A stretch of DNA of 64,000 bases from Colias croceus (taxonomy: Eukaryota; Arthropoda; Insecta; Lepidoptera; Pieridae). The stretch is taken from assembly GCF_905220415.1 (NCBI RefSeq), contig NC_059544.1:5706501-5770500 (forward strand), given 5' to 3'. Position numbers and translations under genes: made by a program. This document shows, piece by piece, positions 46,855 to 59,597 of the stretch. Each line of letters opens with the position of its first letter. The first letter of the stretch is position 1. The notes beneath the pieces are model-generated. The model was given only the letters and a program-made list of their open reading frames with translations. It searched no databases and was not told the origin of the DNA.

Positions 46855-47057
46855 CAAGCTGCGCCGCGCGGTTTCACCCGCATGGCTCCACTCCTATAAT
46901 TTATTGGTCTTAGCGTGATGCTAAATAGCCTATAATATAGCCTTTCTCAATAAATGAGCTATCACCGATAGAATTTTTCAAATCGAACCAGTAGTTTCTG
47001 AGATTAGCGCGTTCAAAAAAACAAATAATTCTTCAGCTTTATAATATTAGTATAGAT
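46855..47057 (-). mobile_element. Helitron-like repeat
   Basis: Minus-strand copy of the family at 52044: TCTATACTAATATTATAAAG start at 47057, inner ACTACTGGTTCGATTTG, GGGTGAAACCGCGCGGCGCA near the other end; the CTAG terminus is mutated. Confidence 0.5.
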
Positions 47058-47414
47058 TTAAACAAAAAACATGCGTTAAAACATATCACATCATTGTGTT
47101 TTTTTAATTTGTTGAAATTTCTAGAATACTGAAGACTCACTTATGGTGTCTGGCTATCGGCGCTGGTCTGTATTTAGTTCGGCCCCTATAATAATTGCAA
47201 TATATTTCGTTTATGTATCTTAGGTTGGTTGTTGCAAACGTTTGGGATAAGAAAGTCCTCATTTATTTATCTATATATTTATTTAACTTCTTTCTTAAAT
47301 ACTTATCGTAACAACACATATTATAGTAGATACTACATAACATACATTAATTACTGAAGAAAGAAATAAACAATTAATTCATAAAATATATCTTTAATTA
47401 TTTTAATTGCTTAA

Positions 47415-50400
47415 TTACACGCGGGGGCAGCCTGGTGCCCAGTGGCCGAAGGCTCCGCATCGGTAGCAGTGGCCGTAGCCTCCGTAGTACGAGCCGGGGA
47501 CGCCCGGGACATACTCTCGTCTTCGTCTGCCACTTCTATTACCTCCTGCGGTAGTACCTGCGTATCAAAAAAGCATACGTTTAAACATTTTATGTAGAAG
47601 TTAGATTCCTCGCCAACGCATGATCGATATGGATTTTAAGTGTGGTATCAATCAGACAGCTCAAATTCTAAATTTTTAAAAAGAAATGACCATAAAAAAA
47701 TCTACTTTTATAAACAAAGTAGGTACTTTTTCATTGGTCTGAGTAATTGTCGAAGTAAATAAACTTTAAAAAATCATACACATAAGTAATATTATATTTA
47801 TCAGTACCGATTAATTTGTATTCAATAGTTTCGTTTATCTTATAATTCCTTACTCAATAATAAAAAGAATACAAAAAAAAAAAGTTATTTTTTCATTTAG
47901 TTGATCCTATCTGCATTGAAGCGAGTTTTTTTAACCTAATTTTAAGATCACATTTCCAATAATAATTTCAATGTCATCGATTACTTTGGATGAAGGTCAT
48001 TAGTTTTTTAAACACTTTATTGCTATTATTTTTTTAAATAAGACTTTATGAAATCTAATAAAGTGAAATATTTGATGTATTTCGTTGGTTACGGTTACGG
48101 TTTCTATGAAGAAATCTAAATAATATGAAAACCACAAATCGCCAAAATCAACACATTTAAACCGATAGCTAAACAGTACACACAATATGTAAACTATGCC
48201 TTTTATTGGACAGCTTGATTGTAGTGAAAACTAACTTAAATATTAAACTCAGCTTTTAAATAATATGAATCCTAACGCACGAATTTACGGTTTATTTTAA
48301 AATAACATCTCTACATGTATAAGTACATGAGAGGTTTTGTTTCTTTTTGCTCCAATACGAAAAAAATCGGCTTTTCAGACAACAGAGGGCGTTAATTTTC
48401 AATAGATACTTTATTACTATAATTACAACTCGTGGAAGAATTTCCGCAATGGGAAATGCTGAAACACATCATGTTTACACACGCAAGTTTATTGTCAGCA
48501 ACCAACGAGCCGCGCAGTAAGCTGATTTGCCCTATTTTCTCCCTTCTTTTTTTATGTGTGTATTTGTAAAAATATTATATAATTTAAGGGTCAATTAGTT
48601 TTTAAGTTCTTTCTTGTTTTTTTAGCTTTTTTATGTGTTTTTTGGTTATATTGTGTGGCATATCGTTAAATGACATGCAATTTAGTATGGATATACATAC
48701 CTGGTGCATTCAATAAGTACCTAGCCTCATCACCAGGGGGCGCTATTGTTTCAAAATAGGTTTACCACAATGTAGCTCATTCTTTTTTAAGTATTTTTTT
48801 TAATTTTCATTCCAATCCCTTCATTTGTTTTAATTTGACAACCTATGGAAGCGAACGTATCGATCGGTTTTACAAAAATGGAAAAAGAGCAATATCGTTC
48901 GGTGATTTGATTCCTATTTTTGGACGGGAAAGAGCATATCGAAATCAAAGGCCGCTTGGATGCTGTGTACGGTGACTCTTCTCCATCGATAGCCACCCTC
49001 AAGAATTGGTTCAACGAGTTTGCACGTGGCCGTACGTCGGTTTTTGATGAACCACGTCCAGGTGCACCAAAAACAGCTGCTACGGAGGAAAACATTAAAA
49101 AAATCCATGATCTCGTATTGACAAATCGCCGATTGAAGGTTCGGGAGCTAGCTGAGACTGTAGGCATTTCAGAAGGAACAGTCAATCATATTCTTCACGA
49201 GGAACTCGGCATGAGAAAGCTGTCGGCGCGATGGGTGCCGCATTTACTCACACCGGAAAACAAGCGCAACAGTGAGCCCACGTCGGAGACGTGTTTGGCG
49301 TTGTTTAAGCGGAATCCAGGGGAGTTTTTGCGTCGTTTTGTGACAGTCGATGAAACCTGGATTCACTGGTACACACCAGAGACCAAGAAGCAATCAAAAT
49401 AATGGATCCAGACCGGGGAACGTACTCCAAAGAAGGCGAAAACTGTAAATTCGGCCACAAAAGTTATGGCCACCATTTTCTGGGATTCACAAGGAGTTGT
49501 CTACATCGATTACCTCGACAAGGGTAAACCAATTACAGGGCTTTACTATGCCAATTTATTGGACCGATTCGACGCCGAATTAAAGAAAAAACGACCCCAT
49601 CTGGCGAAGAAAAAGGTGTTGTTTCACCACGACAACGCACTGGTTTACATGTCTGCCGTTGCCATGGCCAAATTGGTCGAATTATGCTTCGAATTGCTGC
49701 TTTATCCACCGTATTCTCCAGATTTAGCCCCTGGTGACTTCTTTCTGTTTCCTAATCTGAAAAAATCCCTCGCCGGGAATAGATATGGATCAAATGAAGA
49801 GGTTATAGCGGAGGCCTATTTTACAGAGTTTGAGAAAACATATTTTTCGGACGGGTTAAAAAAGTTGGAGCATCGCTGGACTAAGTATATCGAACTAAAA
49901 GGAGACTATGTTGATAAATAAATTGCTACTTTTCCAAAATTTTCGTATACTTTTTCTAGGCTAAGTATTTATTGAATCGCCCTCGTATATTGCTAATTGC
50001 GACCCATAAATAGTAAAAGTGTTATCTTGACACTTAAATCTCTGAAACGGAACCTACGCGGATTGTTGTCCCTATTAAACCTGTAGCTATAAACATTCTT
50101 AAAGTAAATTGAGGGTATTTGAAAGATATTGAATTTATAATGGATTGATATATTACCAGTGGTGATTCCCAATTTTGATTCAGACCTGAAGTAGAATCAT
50201 ATAATATAGGTATATTATATAAATACATTTCGCTTCCAAAATGTTCCTATTAATTATTTACTAGGTACTGATCTATATATGTCTGTGATAGTTTGAAATA
50301 GCAAATTATCATACACATATATAGACTCTTTCAGATAAAATACGATGTTGCGATCCGTTTTTTTAAATTAGTAAGTTATGTATTCAGAAAATGATATTTA

Positions 50401-50506
50401 ATACAAACCATTAGCGTTGGCAGGATCGGTATTGTTGTCAAGTCCACTATTGGAATCGCCTGAACGTCTGGGGTACGTGTGAACAGCGATGATGAAACTG
50501 ATGGGA
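47415..50506 (-). CDS. Alternative 3' exons of the RNF8-like gene encoding a CCHC zinc knuckle
   Basis: Two exons, 50506-50409 and 47557-47415, fit exactly onto the donor at 52635 (phase 2 in, phase 1 between them) and run to a stop. They add a polar stretch (RRSGDSNSGLDNNTDPANAN), a GGNRSGRRRREY basic patch and CYRCGAFGHWAPGC, a perfect C-x2-C-x4-H-x4-C zinc knuckle, six residues before the stop. Such knuckles bind single-stranded nucleic acid or act in protein contacts. Choosing this 3' end instead of the exon at 51982-51850 gives a 662-aa protein. It could alternatively be a separate gene whose first exon was missed, but the exact phase match and same strand favour alternative splicing. 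Confidence 0.65.
48700..49985 (+). mobile_element. mariner transposon (nearly intact)
   Basis: A 1286-bp element flanked by TA, with inverted ends sharing ATTCAATAA and TAGCCT. It lies in the intron of the RNF8-like gene, on the opposite strand. Confidence 0.9.
48878..49921 (+). pseudogene. mariner transposase with two premature stops
   Basis: From the ATG the frame encodes a mariner transposase of about 347 codons, interrupted at codon 11 (TGA at 48908) and after KKQSK (TAA near 49400). The paired helix-turn-helix region (NWFNEFARGRTSVFDEPRPG, VGISEGTVNHIL) and the WVPHLLT motif (here HLLT for the usual RLLT) are present. The DD34D catalytic residues are all kept: VDETW, HHDNA and YSPDLAP. 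No frameshift was seen, so the copy is young or recently inactivated. Confidence 0.9.
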
Positions 50507-50758
50507 CTGAAAGAAAAAAGTTATATTAGCGACATAAATATAACGTATTTTTTAATTAAATATACATCAATGAAATATAACTTATACAATATACGTATTA
50601 TTTTAAAAATTGGATTGATATTTGTTACACCTCTTATAAAAAAGGATTGATTGAACTGAAATTGATGAGTTGATGGATTTGTCTTCGCCTTGATCAGGAT
50701 AATAGATAGCTTCGAATAACTTTTTAAACTTGTAATAAAAACACAACTCCGGGGCTAT

Positions 50759-51617
50759 AGTCTGTCTAAAAAGTCAGTTTACATGGGTAATTTAAAGGGT
50801 AATTTTAAAACTCAACCTAGCAACACTGCAAATAATGTATAGTTTATACGTACAAACTAGATACATTAGAATAAAAATATTTATATTAAAATTTGATAAA
50901 AATATTAAAAATGATAAGTGATTAAAAAAATATTTGAGGTAGGTACAGGATTACAGGAAAAGTCAACAAATAAAAAAACACTTCAGAACATAATGTACAT
51001 ACATTTATTAACTTTGACTTGCATAAACAAAACAAAGCAGAGTCAATGCAATTAGAAATTGAATTGAATTTATCAAAGTCATCCAAATTGATTTTCAAAG
51101 GGCGTCCATTTTTTGAACCACGACCTTTTCCAGGCGTGCGCCATACTCCGTTATTTACGCTAGCTTCTTTTTTAATACGAGCCAAAGTCACGCTTGAAAC
51201 ACCTGAAAAATCATATTCTGTGTAAGGAAACAAATAAACAAACGATCACACCTTTGCACATTTTAGTACTTAATTACATATAAATTACAAGAAAAAAAAA
51301 TTAAATAAATACAAGTATCAACTAGTGTTACATACCGGTCATGGCGGATACTCTTTCTGTAACTTTGTTTTTGTTCACCAAATCTCTTTGTTCTGCTTTT
51401 TTACGCTGACAAAACTTAATAACCTTGTTAATTATATCCCTCGCACTACTGCTCAAAGGTTTTGGCATTTTATACGAATATTAAACAGGAAAATCTAAAT
51501 AAAATTGAGAAAAGCTAGGTTATAATTTACAATTTTGACAGCACCTGCAGGGTTACCAGTATAAGTTTTTAAATTTCTACTTAAATTACCCATGTAAACT
51601 GACTTTTTAGACAGACT
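50759..51617 (-). mobile_element. TIR transposon with HTH-type ORF (in RNF8-like intron)
   Basis: Inverted ends are about 37 bp and nearly perfect (AGTCTGTCTAAAAAGTCAGT, then TTACATGGGTAATTTAA). The target duplication is unclear. It encloses a two-exon ORF on the minus strand. Confidence 0.75.
50922..51468 (-). CDS. Transposon-encoded N-terminal HTH protein fragment
   Basis: Exons 51468-51336 and 51202-50922 join in phase to give 137 aa beginning MPKPLSSSARDIINKVI. It contains VTERVSAMTGVSSVTLARIKKE, a helix-turn-helix-like segment, then TPGKGRGSKNGRPLKINLDDFDK. The TPGKxR...LDDFD combination is, as I recall, the N terminus of insect Tc1/mariner-like transposases; the catalytic part is missing. 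It may be a deleted non-autonomous copy or a small stand-alone DNA-binding product. Confidence 0.5.
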
Positions 51618-51849
51618 CTAGCAGCTAGGTAGTAGATTATTATAGAACCATGGCAGAGGCAAATGCAAAATCCACAGATAACATATCAAACGTCAGTTAA
51701 TATGATGAGTGATTTAATGGATTTACTTCCTTATTAAAACTATTCACTGTCGTTTTGCGTCGTGCATCGTGTATGACCTTAGCGGGACGTACAGCCAAAT
51801 GGACCGTGTATAAGGTGCTTTAATGTAATTGAATACAAATTATTCCTTA

Positions 51850-54800
51850 CTAGTCGTAGCTGTCGAAGTTAGCTGGGTTGTTGTCGTAGTAGAACTCGTC
51901 GTCGTAGTATTCCTCCTCCTGCCCCTCCTCGAGCGCGGAGTCACTCGCCGCGGTGTCCCAGTCGCTTTCAAACGAGTTTCTTCTACAATATTCATATTAA
52001 GTTAACGAATAAATAGATGATAGGGAAAATTCAATGTTTTATATCTATACTAATATTATAAAGCTGAAGAGTTTGTTTGTTTGTTTGAACGCGCTAATCT
52101 CGGGAACTACTGGTCCGATTTGAAAAATTATTTCGGTGTTAGATAGCCCATTTATCATCACGCTAAGACCAACAGGAGCAGAACCATTGCGGGTGAAACC
52201 GCAAGGCACAGCTAGTTATTAAATAATTGAAATGACACGTTAATTGTTGGAAGATTATGCCAGTAATTTATTAACATCATTTTGGCAAGTTTAATTCTAA
52301 TTCAAACACAGGTTTAAAAGTACATAATAGTATATGAAAATTATTTATGTTTTGTGTATGTTGTGAGGAGTTTCCTTCACGTCTAGTGTCGATAGTTATT
52401 TTGTTTAATTATTTGATTTTAAGTAAGCTATAACTACGACAAGAGAAATACCAGTGAACATAAATATTATGCTTCACGTTGTAGAATTTTGTATCTAAAC
52501 GTAATCCAAAACCGCAATAGCTTTTTTTAATGGCGTATGCATTAGATTGTCAAGTAATGCGTAATGTTAATGACTTAGTTAATATTAAAAAGCATAACCA
52601 GAAACATAAATGTGAAATATAATAAAGCGCATACCGGCTGCTCATTTGGCTGGGCTGTGTCACAGGATCAAGCTCCACTTCTGTGAACAACACAGCTTCA
52701 TAAAGTTCTTACTTTATTTAAATACAATATACTTATAATTGTAATATTTATCTTTTATACACTGATTATGTGTATATGTGTAACATAAAATATAAAATGA
52801 ACAACTTTTAATTACGAAACTCAAAATATTATATTATATATATTACGAAAACCTACTGATATCAAATAATATGCTAGCAAAACTAAATACAATACAGACA
52901 ATGAACGTCACAAATGATAATTTAATGAATACTGTTTTTGTGGATGTGTAATGAACTGTTAATTTAAATTAATTTTATAAAATTTGTAAGAATTAATTTT
53001 AGTAAAAACATTTATGAAGCCATCTTGTTCACGAAGTGTAAAAAATGCTGAATATATATATTATTATATTTATTACCTTCTCTATTTTTCAACATATCTT
53101 CACGTTTCTTTTTCATTTCAACTGTGAGGTTCTGTACCATTTTATCAATAAACGAGTCTAATACTAAGCTTCTACATTCCGATGTGATTGGCGCCCTGTA
53201 AAGTATCAAGCTGTTTAGGACATAACATATACAGACCATGTCAGTTATTTAATTTAAATTTTTCATAATAATTTGATCTCACTATTGAAACATAAATTAT
53301 AATTACCATAATTTACCTAAACTATCTGACTCAAACTAAAAAATACATGGCATAAAAGTACGTGTATCTAATACTAATATTAGATGAAGAGTTTGTTTGT
53401 TTGAACGCACTAATCTCGGGAACTACTGGTCCAATTTAAAAAATTCTTTTGTTGTTAGATAGCTCATTTATCGAGGAAGGCTATAGGCCTCATCATGAAG
53501 CTCCTACTAACAGGAGTGCCACGGGGGTGAAACCGCGCGGAGCAGCTAGTATATAATTACTGATAGAGCAAAAACAAATAAAATAAGGTCGCAAAGCGAG
53601 CATATGCAATTATATTCCTATGATCGCAATGCATTATCTACTTACTCATATCTTTATAAAATCACAGTACATATAAATACTCACCTACAGATTGGACAGT
53701 CCTTCTTCTTCTTCTTCCATGTAGTGATACAGTATTTACAGAATGTGTGAGAGCAGTTAAGCGTAGTGGCTGATACAAATAATTCCGCGCAAATACTGCA
53801 TTGCAATTCACTCTCCATTATTTCACCAACTTCCGTTAATGTTTCCTGTTTCGATGAGCTAGCCTTGTGTTCAGTTTGATCTGACGCATTTTCCAACAAC
53901 TTCTCCTTTTCACACTCCACATCTCGTAGTTTGGTTTTAATCTTAGAAAAAATGTAAGTTTACAGAAACACAAAAAGTGGTTTAATAGAAAATATAAGTT
54001 AAATAATTGTTTTAACCTTTTCCATTACAGTTTTCTGTATATTTATACACACACAATCTTTTAAATCTAATGTTAAAATAGTAAGATACAAACCTTTTCA
54101 AGTTGTACTTGTAAATTGTTTATGACTTGGCCAGATTGTTCAGATTGCTGATGTATTCTTTGCGCAGCCAGAACAGCCAACTGCACTTCTCTGGCTTCTA
54201 CTCGAGACTACAAATATTCAATATACTCACTTATGAATTATGATATTTACTATTTAGTTTGTGCAAATTTTATAATTTTAGAATTTACAATTACGAATTT
54301 TTTGCTTAATATATTATCAAAAGAGAAAACTTTACTTAAATATTGTATAAAAAAGGTTCTATGGTGATAAGCATAAACTAAATCTATAAATTTACCTGTA
54401 AAGCTTCAACTGATCTTTTTGCATCTTCTTTAGCTGCCAATAGACACTTCTGAATTTCTTCTCTTTCTTGAATCTGAAAAACAACAATTATATGATTTTA
54501 TTACACAATAATACTATGTTCAGGATATGTATTATCCTACAAAACTGGCTAATTATTCTTGATTATGTGCTCCGTCACAACATTGAGGCATAAAAATCTT
54601 ATTTAATAACATAGTTCATACCAATTGTTCCATTTTCAATTTGTCTTCATCAGAGAGTTTCTTCATTTGTTCTACTTGGTTACTCAGTTGTTGTTCTGTT
54701 TCTTGTTTTTGTTTTGCAGTGATCTCAATTTGCTTTTCAAGATTTTCCCTGATTTTATTGTGTTCCTCCATTAACTCTAACTCTCTCTGCTTCTGCTGTT

Positions 54801-56363
54801 CAGCTAGCTCATTCAACTCCTGTAAAAGGAATATAGAGTTTTCATTAAGTATTTGTCAAGACCTAAAAAATCCCCATGCTTATGTACTAAGTACTAATAG
54901 ACTAAGGCTGCTCGTGTTAAAATATAGTATAAAAAGCTTTCCAATAAAAAAAAATATTATTAAAAAAATATTATTACAGATCAATTCAGATTTATAATTT
55001 TGATTAATTTGAAATCCTTCTATTTCATACTAGTTTGAATGGTTAAAAATCCAGTCTGTAGTATTGTTTAAATCAAGTTAATACTTACTCTTTCTTTAGC
55101 TAGTCTCAGTTGCTCCAATTCCTTTTGTAATAATTCTTCTAATTCCATTTTCTCTTTCAAGCGTAATTCTTCTTGTTCTTTCATTTTGCCTTCTAATTTT
55201 TCAAGTAGATCTTGTTTTGATGAACTCTCTCTGCTTAATTCAGACAAAAAGTCTTCCCTCTCCTTGAGTAATTTCTCTTTTAAAGAATTATTTTCAATTA
55301 CCAATTCAGATTCAATTTCGTTGTGTTTCTTTATTTGTTCCTAAAACAATAAAATACTGTTTATGAAATGTTAGCTCCCATTTAATACATTAAAACTATT
55401 GCAAGGAAACTATTGAATAAATCAATAGGTCCTAAAGTAAATCAGAAAAAAACTATAAATTACACAAATTTATAGGACAAGAATTGAACAATGAAGTTGC
55501 CCTCAGTTTTTTTCATATTGAACAAATTCATCATATTATAATTTTCTAATATGTCAACTTATAATTTAAATATTAATATACTTTTAATATTTAAATTAGT
55601 ACCATTAGTTCTTTAATTTTTTCATCCATTTCCTTCTTTATAGCTGAAACTTGTGAATTCCTTTCTGCAAGCAGTAGAGACTTTTGTTTTTCCACCTCGA
55701 TTTTTTCACCCTTTAAATTTTCGATTTGCAATGCAAAATCATTGTTCAGCTGTTCCATTTTTCGGTTCATTGATTGGTGAATTTGTTTTTTTAAAAGTTC
55801 ATTCGTTTTCTGTATTTGTTTCTGTTTATATATTTTGTCTTCTAAATGTTTTATTTCACAGTTTTGTGACTCTTCAAATTTGATTTTAACATCATTAAGA
55901 TTTAAGTCATCATCATCATCATTTATTTCTAGCTTGATTCGTTTTGTTGGAGGGCAATCTTCTTCCCAAACAAACTTGTACATAAATTCCTGAGAAGGTT
56001 CCAGTTTAATTATGTCATTACACAGGAGTTTCCGGGACATACCTTTACCTATTTTTGTTCCATTTACTTCAATACCACAAGTACTATGATCCATAATAAT
56101 CCAATCATTTTCATGTTTTTTAAAACTACAGTGGCTTCTAGAGATGTATAGAGATGGTATAACAACGGAACTTTTTAAGCCTCGGCCTACTGTGAACTGT
56201 AAAAATAATATAAGAGTAAAATAGTTTCATTCAAAACATATTTAATAAAATACGAGATATTTATTGATCTTACTTCTTCGTCGGTTACTTTGATTTCATT
56301 TAAGCCATTGTATTGATTTTTTAAGGGCTTACAAGATATCAATGTTGGGATATTTTCCTGCAT
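51850..56363 (-). CDS. RNF8-like E3 ubiquitin-protein ligase (FHA, coiled coil, RING)
   Basis: Ten exons: 56363-56274, 56196-55603, 55340-55089, 54819-54622, 54473-54396, 54207-54094, 53941-53685, 53195-53077, 52680-52635, 51982-51850; phases close and give 626 aa. Residues about 30-95 form an FHA domain (FTVGRGLKSSVVIPSLYISRSH, then DHSTCGIEVNGTKIG), which in RNF8 reads phosphothreonine. A long glutamine/glutamate-rich coiled coil follows (about 140-450). A C3HC4 RING (CSICAELFVSATTLNCSHTFC, CPICR) precedes the RNF8-type SLVLDSFIDKMVQNLT helix. RNF8 ubiquitinates chromatin at double-strand breaks. The end given here is acidic and tyrosine-rich (EEYYDDEFYYDNNPANF). An alternative 3' end is described at 47415-50506. 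The coiled coil is longer than in vertebrate RNF8. Confidence 0.85.
52044..52215 (+). mobile_element. Helitron-like repeat (in RNF8-like intron)
   Basis: Starts TCTATACTAATATTATAAAG and ends GGCACAGCTAG before T; inner line CTCGGGAACTACTGGTCCGA. Same family as 46855 and 53367. Confidence 0.6.
53367..53549 (+). mobile_element. Helitron-like repeat (in RNF8-like intron)
   Basis: Same family as 52044; ends GCGCGGAGCAGCTAG before T. Confidence 0.6.
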
Positions 56364-56980
56364 TTTAACAAGTTATTGGTTGCTCGGCAATTAATACATA
56401 ATAAAGACACTACTTTTCTTAAGATATACTAAAACTTTTACGAATAAATTGTAACCGGTACCGAAAAATAATACGTAAATTTAATAACGATAAACGTCAG
56501 GTTGACCTTCCTCTATGAGGTTGACATATCAACTCAACTGACAGTAGCCTACAGACAACGACAGTCTACACTACAGATTACATCAGAAAATTGAAGAGTG
56601 TTTCCCACGAAGTTCCCACGTGTTTCCTAAAAATTTAGTTAGTTTATAACGCCTTTTTGAAATTCTCTTTAAAAAATGTTAAAAAAAGAGATTTTTTGCG
56701 TTAGCTAACTTTCATTTTTAGCTAAGCTCAATTTCACACCAAATGCGGTCGGTATTTCCTTCATACGTAAACGCCCAATAGTGCTGTTTTTCCTTGGATA
56801 TTTATTGTATTTATTCATTAAATTCTTTATTGCACACACAAAAGAAATAGAGACACATAATGAACAGACAAGAGGAAAATATGTACAAGCGGTGGCCTTA
56901 TTGGAAAGTGTTCATAAAGAATTTTTTTTTCAGAGGATTGATCATCTACTTGATCTACTTTTCTGTGTTTTCTTTTCTAT
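56364..56980. other. 5' flank of the RNF8-like gene
   Basis: Promoter-side region for the minus-strand gene. No exon of a neighbour recognised. Confidence 0.4.
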
Positions 56981-56983
56981 TTA

Positions 56984-57185
56984 GTGCCCTTACGCACTAG
57001 CGGTTAGCCGCTTTCCCATTTTCCCTATTTTAATATGCAACCGCTTTTATGATTAGTGCGTACAATCTGCCCTATATATATACATTATCTTTGGTACAAT
57101 CATAAGCGGTTGCATATTAAAATGGGAAAGCGGCTAACCGCGCGGTTAGCCGCCCCCGCGGTTAACCGCTAGTGCGTAAGGGCAC
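56984..57185. mobile_element. MITE with TTA target duplication
   Basis: A 202-bp near-perfect palindrome: GTGCCCTTACGCACTAGCGG at the left and its inverse at the right, flanked by TTA. The arms contain several GCGGTTAGCCGC palindromes. A PIF/Harbinger-type origin is suggested by the 3-bp duplication. Confidence 0.8.
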
Positions 57186-57689
57186 TTATACTTAAAGTAT
57201 TTGCTTATAATAGCATTACTAGAACAAAATACATATGATCAAAATTTCTTATGAAATCCGCCAACGCCCAACACCAATTACCGGACAAGCGTTAACAGAT
57301 GCATAGGGCTTGTCCCCACAGCGATATTTTACTTCTTATTTAAGCCCTTATGTTCGATATATAGAAAAACATAGGAGCATAGTATAAATCCATCTTATAC
57401 CGTGTTTATAATGTTTTTGTCAAGTAGTAGAAGAGGAACACCTCAAAATAAGACCTTAATATGCTTACGCTTTTCAGCTGTTCTTTTCCTTATTATCGAG
57501 TGCGAGCGCTTGGATAGCGTCATCATAATAATACATACAAACATAATAATATAATAAAAGCGGTTTTTTTAATAGATGAAGATGATTGAAAAGTTTGTAT
57601 GTTACATAGTAAAATCTATTAAATAGTGGTGAAATACTTACTATTAACTACCTAATTTTTAGGTTTCCAATGTGATGTCGTAAATAATT

Positions 57690-58125
57690 ATATCGTACGG
57701 CCTCAGTAGCTATGGCAGAACATATAAAACCTATTTACAAAACATAATCAACCTTCAAATTCGTATCCTAAGTGCCTAAAACAAATAGTCCCCGCAAGAA
57801 TAAAAAAGAAATACGAAAACGATGCTAACAAACTTTTTAAGCATTGCAATGTTTTACCTATCTCTGAAAAAGTAGAAGTACACCTCCTAAAAGAACAATT
57901 TTTTAATACAGAATTAACTCAAAATGTAACATCTCACAACCTTGGCACACGAAAAGTAACACAAAATAAATTACGTATTACTGGAGCAAAAAACCGCTAT
58001 GGCGAAAGAACATGTTCATACATAATTCCCCGTTTAATAAATAAATTAGACAACAATATTAAAAATCAAATAAACTATAATAATGTTAACCGCAAAATAA
58101 AATCACACTATATAGCACGCTTATA
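57690..58125 (+). pseudogene. LINE reverse-transcriptase ORF, C-terminal scrap
   Basis: An open stretch without a start, ending TAA at about 58125, gives FKHCNVLPISEKVEVHLLKE, then HNLGTRKVTQNKL, ITGAKNRYGERTCSYIIPRL and a final lysine-rich RKIKSHYIARL. This is the usual tail of CR1/jockey-group LINE ORF2 proteins (LPI..., TR...., YG.RS..Y..P.L.N.L). No full domain remains. Confidence 0.6.
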
Positions 58126-58199
58126 AAGAATCGGCCAGCACCAGATATGTAGGTAGTATCTAGTATCAGCATTGCACCCGTGCGAAGCCGGGGTGGGTC

Positions 58200-59250
58200 G
58201 ATAGTTATGGAAAAAAATACAGAAGGCAGCATCATGTGGGTATTAATTATTTGAGAATAGTTTTTTGTCTACCGCGCTGCAGCTGGTGCGTTTTCCTACG
58301 AGATAAAATAATTGCTGGCGTAAACCCATGTCTGAATTCTGAATGTCGTACAATCAAATACTTAAAAATTGAATAATGTGTATATTGTACATATCTAATA
58401 TATCCGTAATTTATTATCGAGTGCTTGTTAACCTCAAGTTAACCTTTCCGCCTTACGGTTGACGATAAATATGTATTTGAGTGTCTTGCCTAGCTGTTTG
58501 ATTAAACTCTTGAATTTCATTCAGACGATAAATTAAACGGATATAATAAAACCGCTGATTAAGCTCGTTGACTGCGACATATACTTAAAGTTCACAATTT
58601 CACATCTCTATTTTTGCTTTGATGCTTTATTACTAGTTTGGTAGATAATATGTACAATAAAATATTATTATATTACTGATGGCTAAATATTTTCTTATAT
58701 AAGAGACGGACAATTTCCACAGAGATCAATCTTAATCTCGCGAGAAACTTATTATTTAAGTATGTCAAAAAAAATACCTACTTATATATGAAAAATTTTC
58801 GAAAATATTAAATAAATCATAAATTCTTTGTGAAATCGTCATAACGGTCATCAAACCAATTTTAACTGCGAAAATATATAATATGTATCTACGTGTTTAT
58901 GCTAAATACATAAATAGAAAGTTAAAAAGATCGAGCAAATACAAAGTTTTGCTCTACACACGCCGGAAAGCCGCAAACCTTGCCGTTTAAAAATTCAGCG
59001 TGTATCCAACCGCCATGCTTGCATTTTTCGAGAGTACTAAAGTCTGCTTCGTTTATATTAAAGACCTCTATCTATTCGTTTTATCCAACAAGAAATACTC
59101 GTAGCTCCTGTGCTTTCACTCTCGCCAGCTTTTCCTGTCAAAGCTTTTTACTTATAGTGTGCGGACTCGCTAAGTAACCACTTCATATAATAGCTGCTTA
59201 AAAGCAAATTCTTAAAGAAGTGTATTTAAAGCAAATTTACATTAGTATAG
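58200..59250. other. Intergenic
   Basis: AT-rich. GTGCGAAGCCGGGGTGGGTC near 58180 is a degenerate Helitron-like 3' end. Nothing coding recognised. Confidence 0.4.
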
Positions 59251-59597
59251 CTATATACATACATATAATAAATCTGTAGAAGGGTCAATTCTGTACATTG
59301 AAAATATTGAAAAAATAAATAGCAGGGGGTGTTACTGGATCGATACCAAACCCAATTATGTGATTAAAAAATTTTTTGTCTGTCTGTCTGTCCGCCTGTT
59401 TGTCTGTCTGTCTGTCTGTATGTGAAGGCATCACGTGAAAACTAACGGTTCGATTTTGATGAAACTTGGTATAATTATACCTTATTATCCTGGGCATAAA
59501 ATAGAATACTTTTTATCCCGGAAAAATACGTAGAAAAAATATAAATCTTATTTTTTCTTAATTTTTCCGCGCGGACGGAGTCGCGGGCGGAAGCTAG
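59251..59597 (+). mobile_element. Helitron-like element, H1 family
   Basis: Contains the family's AATAAATCTGTAGAAGGGTC, the (GTCT)n tract and CGCGGGCGGAAGCTAG end before T; it lacks the central segment, like H2. The 5' end is approximate. Confidence 0.65.

Noticed and set aside
54641..54997. Serine/cysteine-rich plus-strand ORF
   Set aside because: It is the antisense of the glutamine/glutamate-rich coiled-coil exon of the RNF8-like gene.
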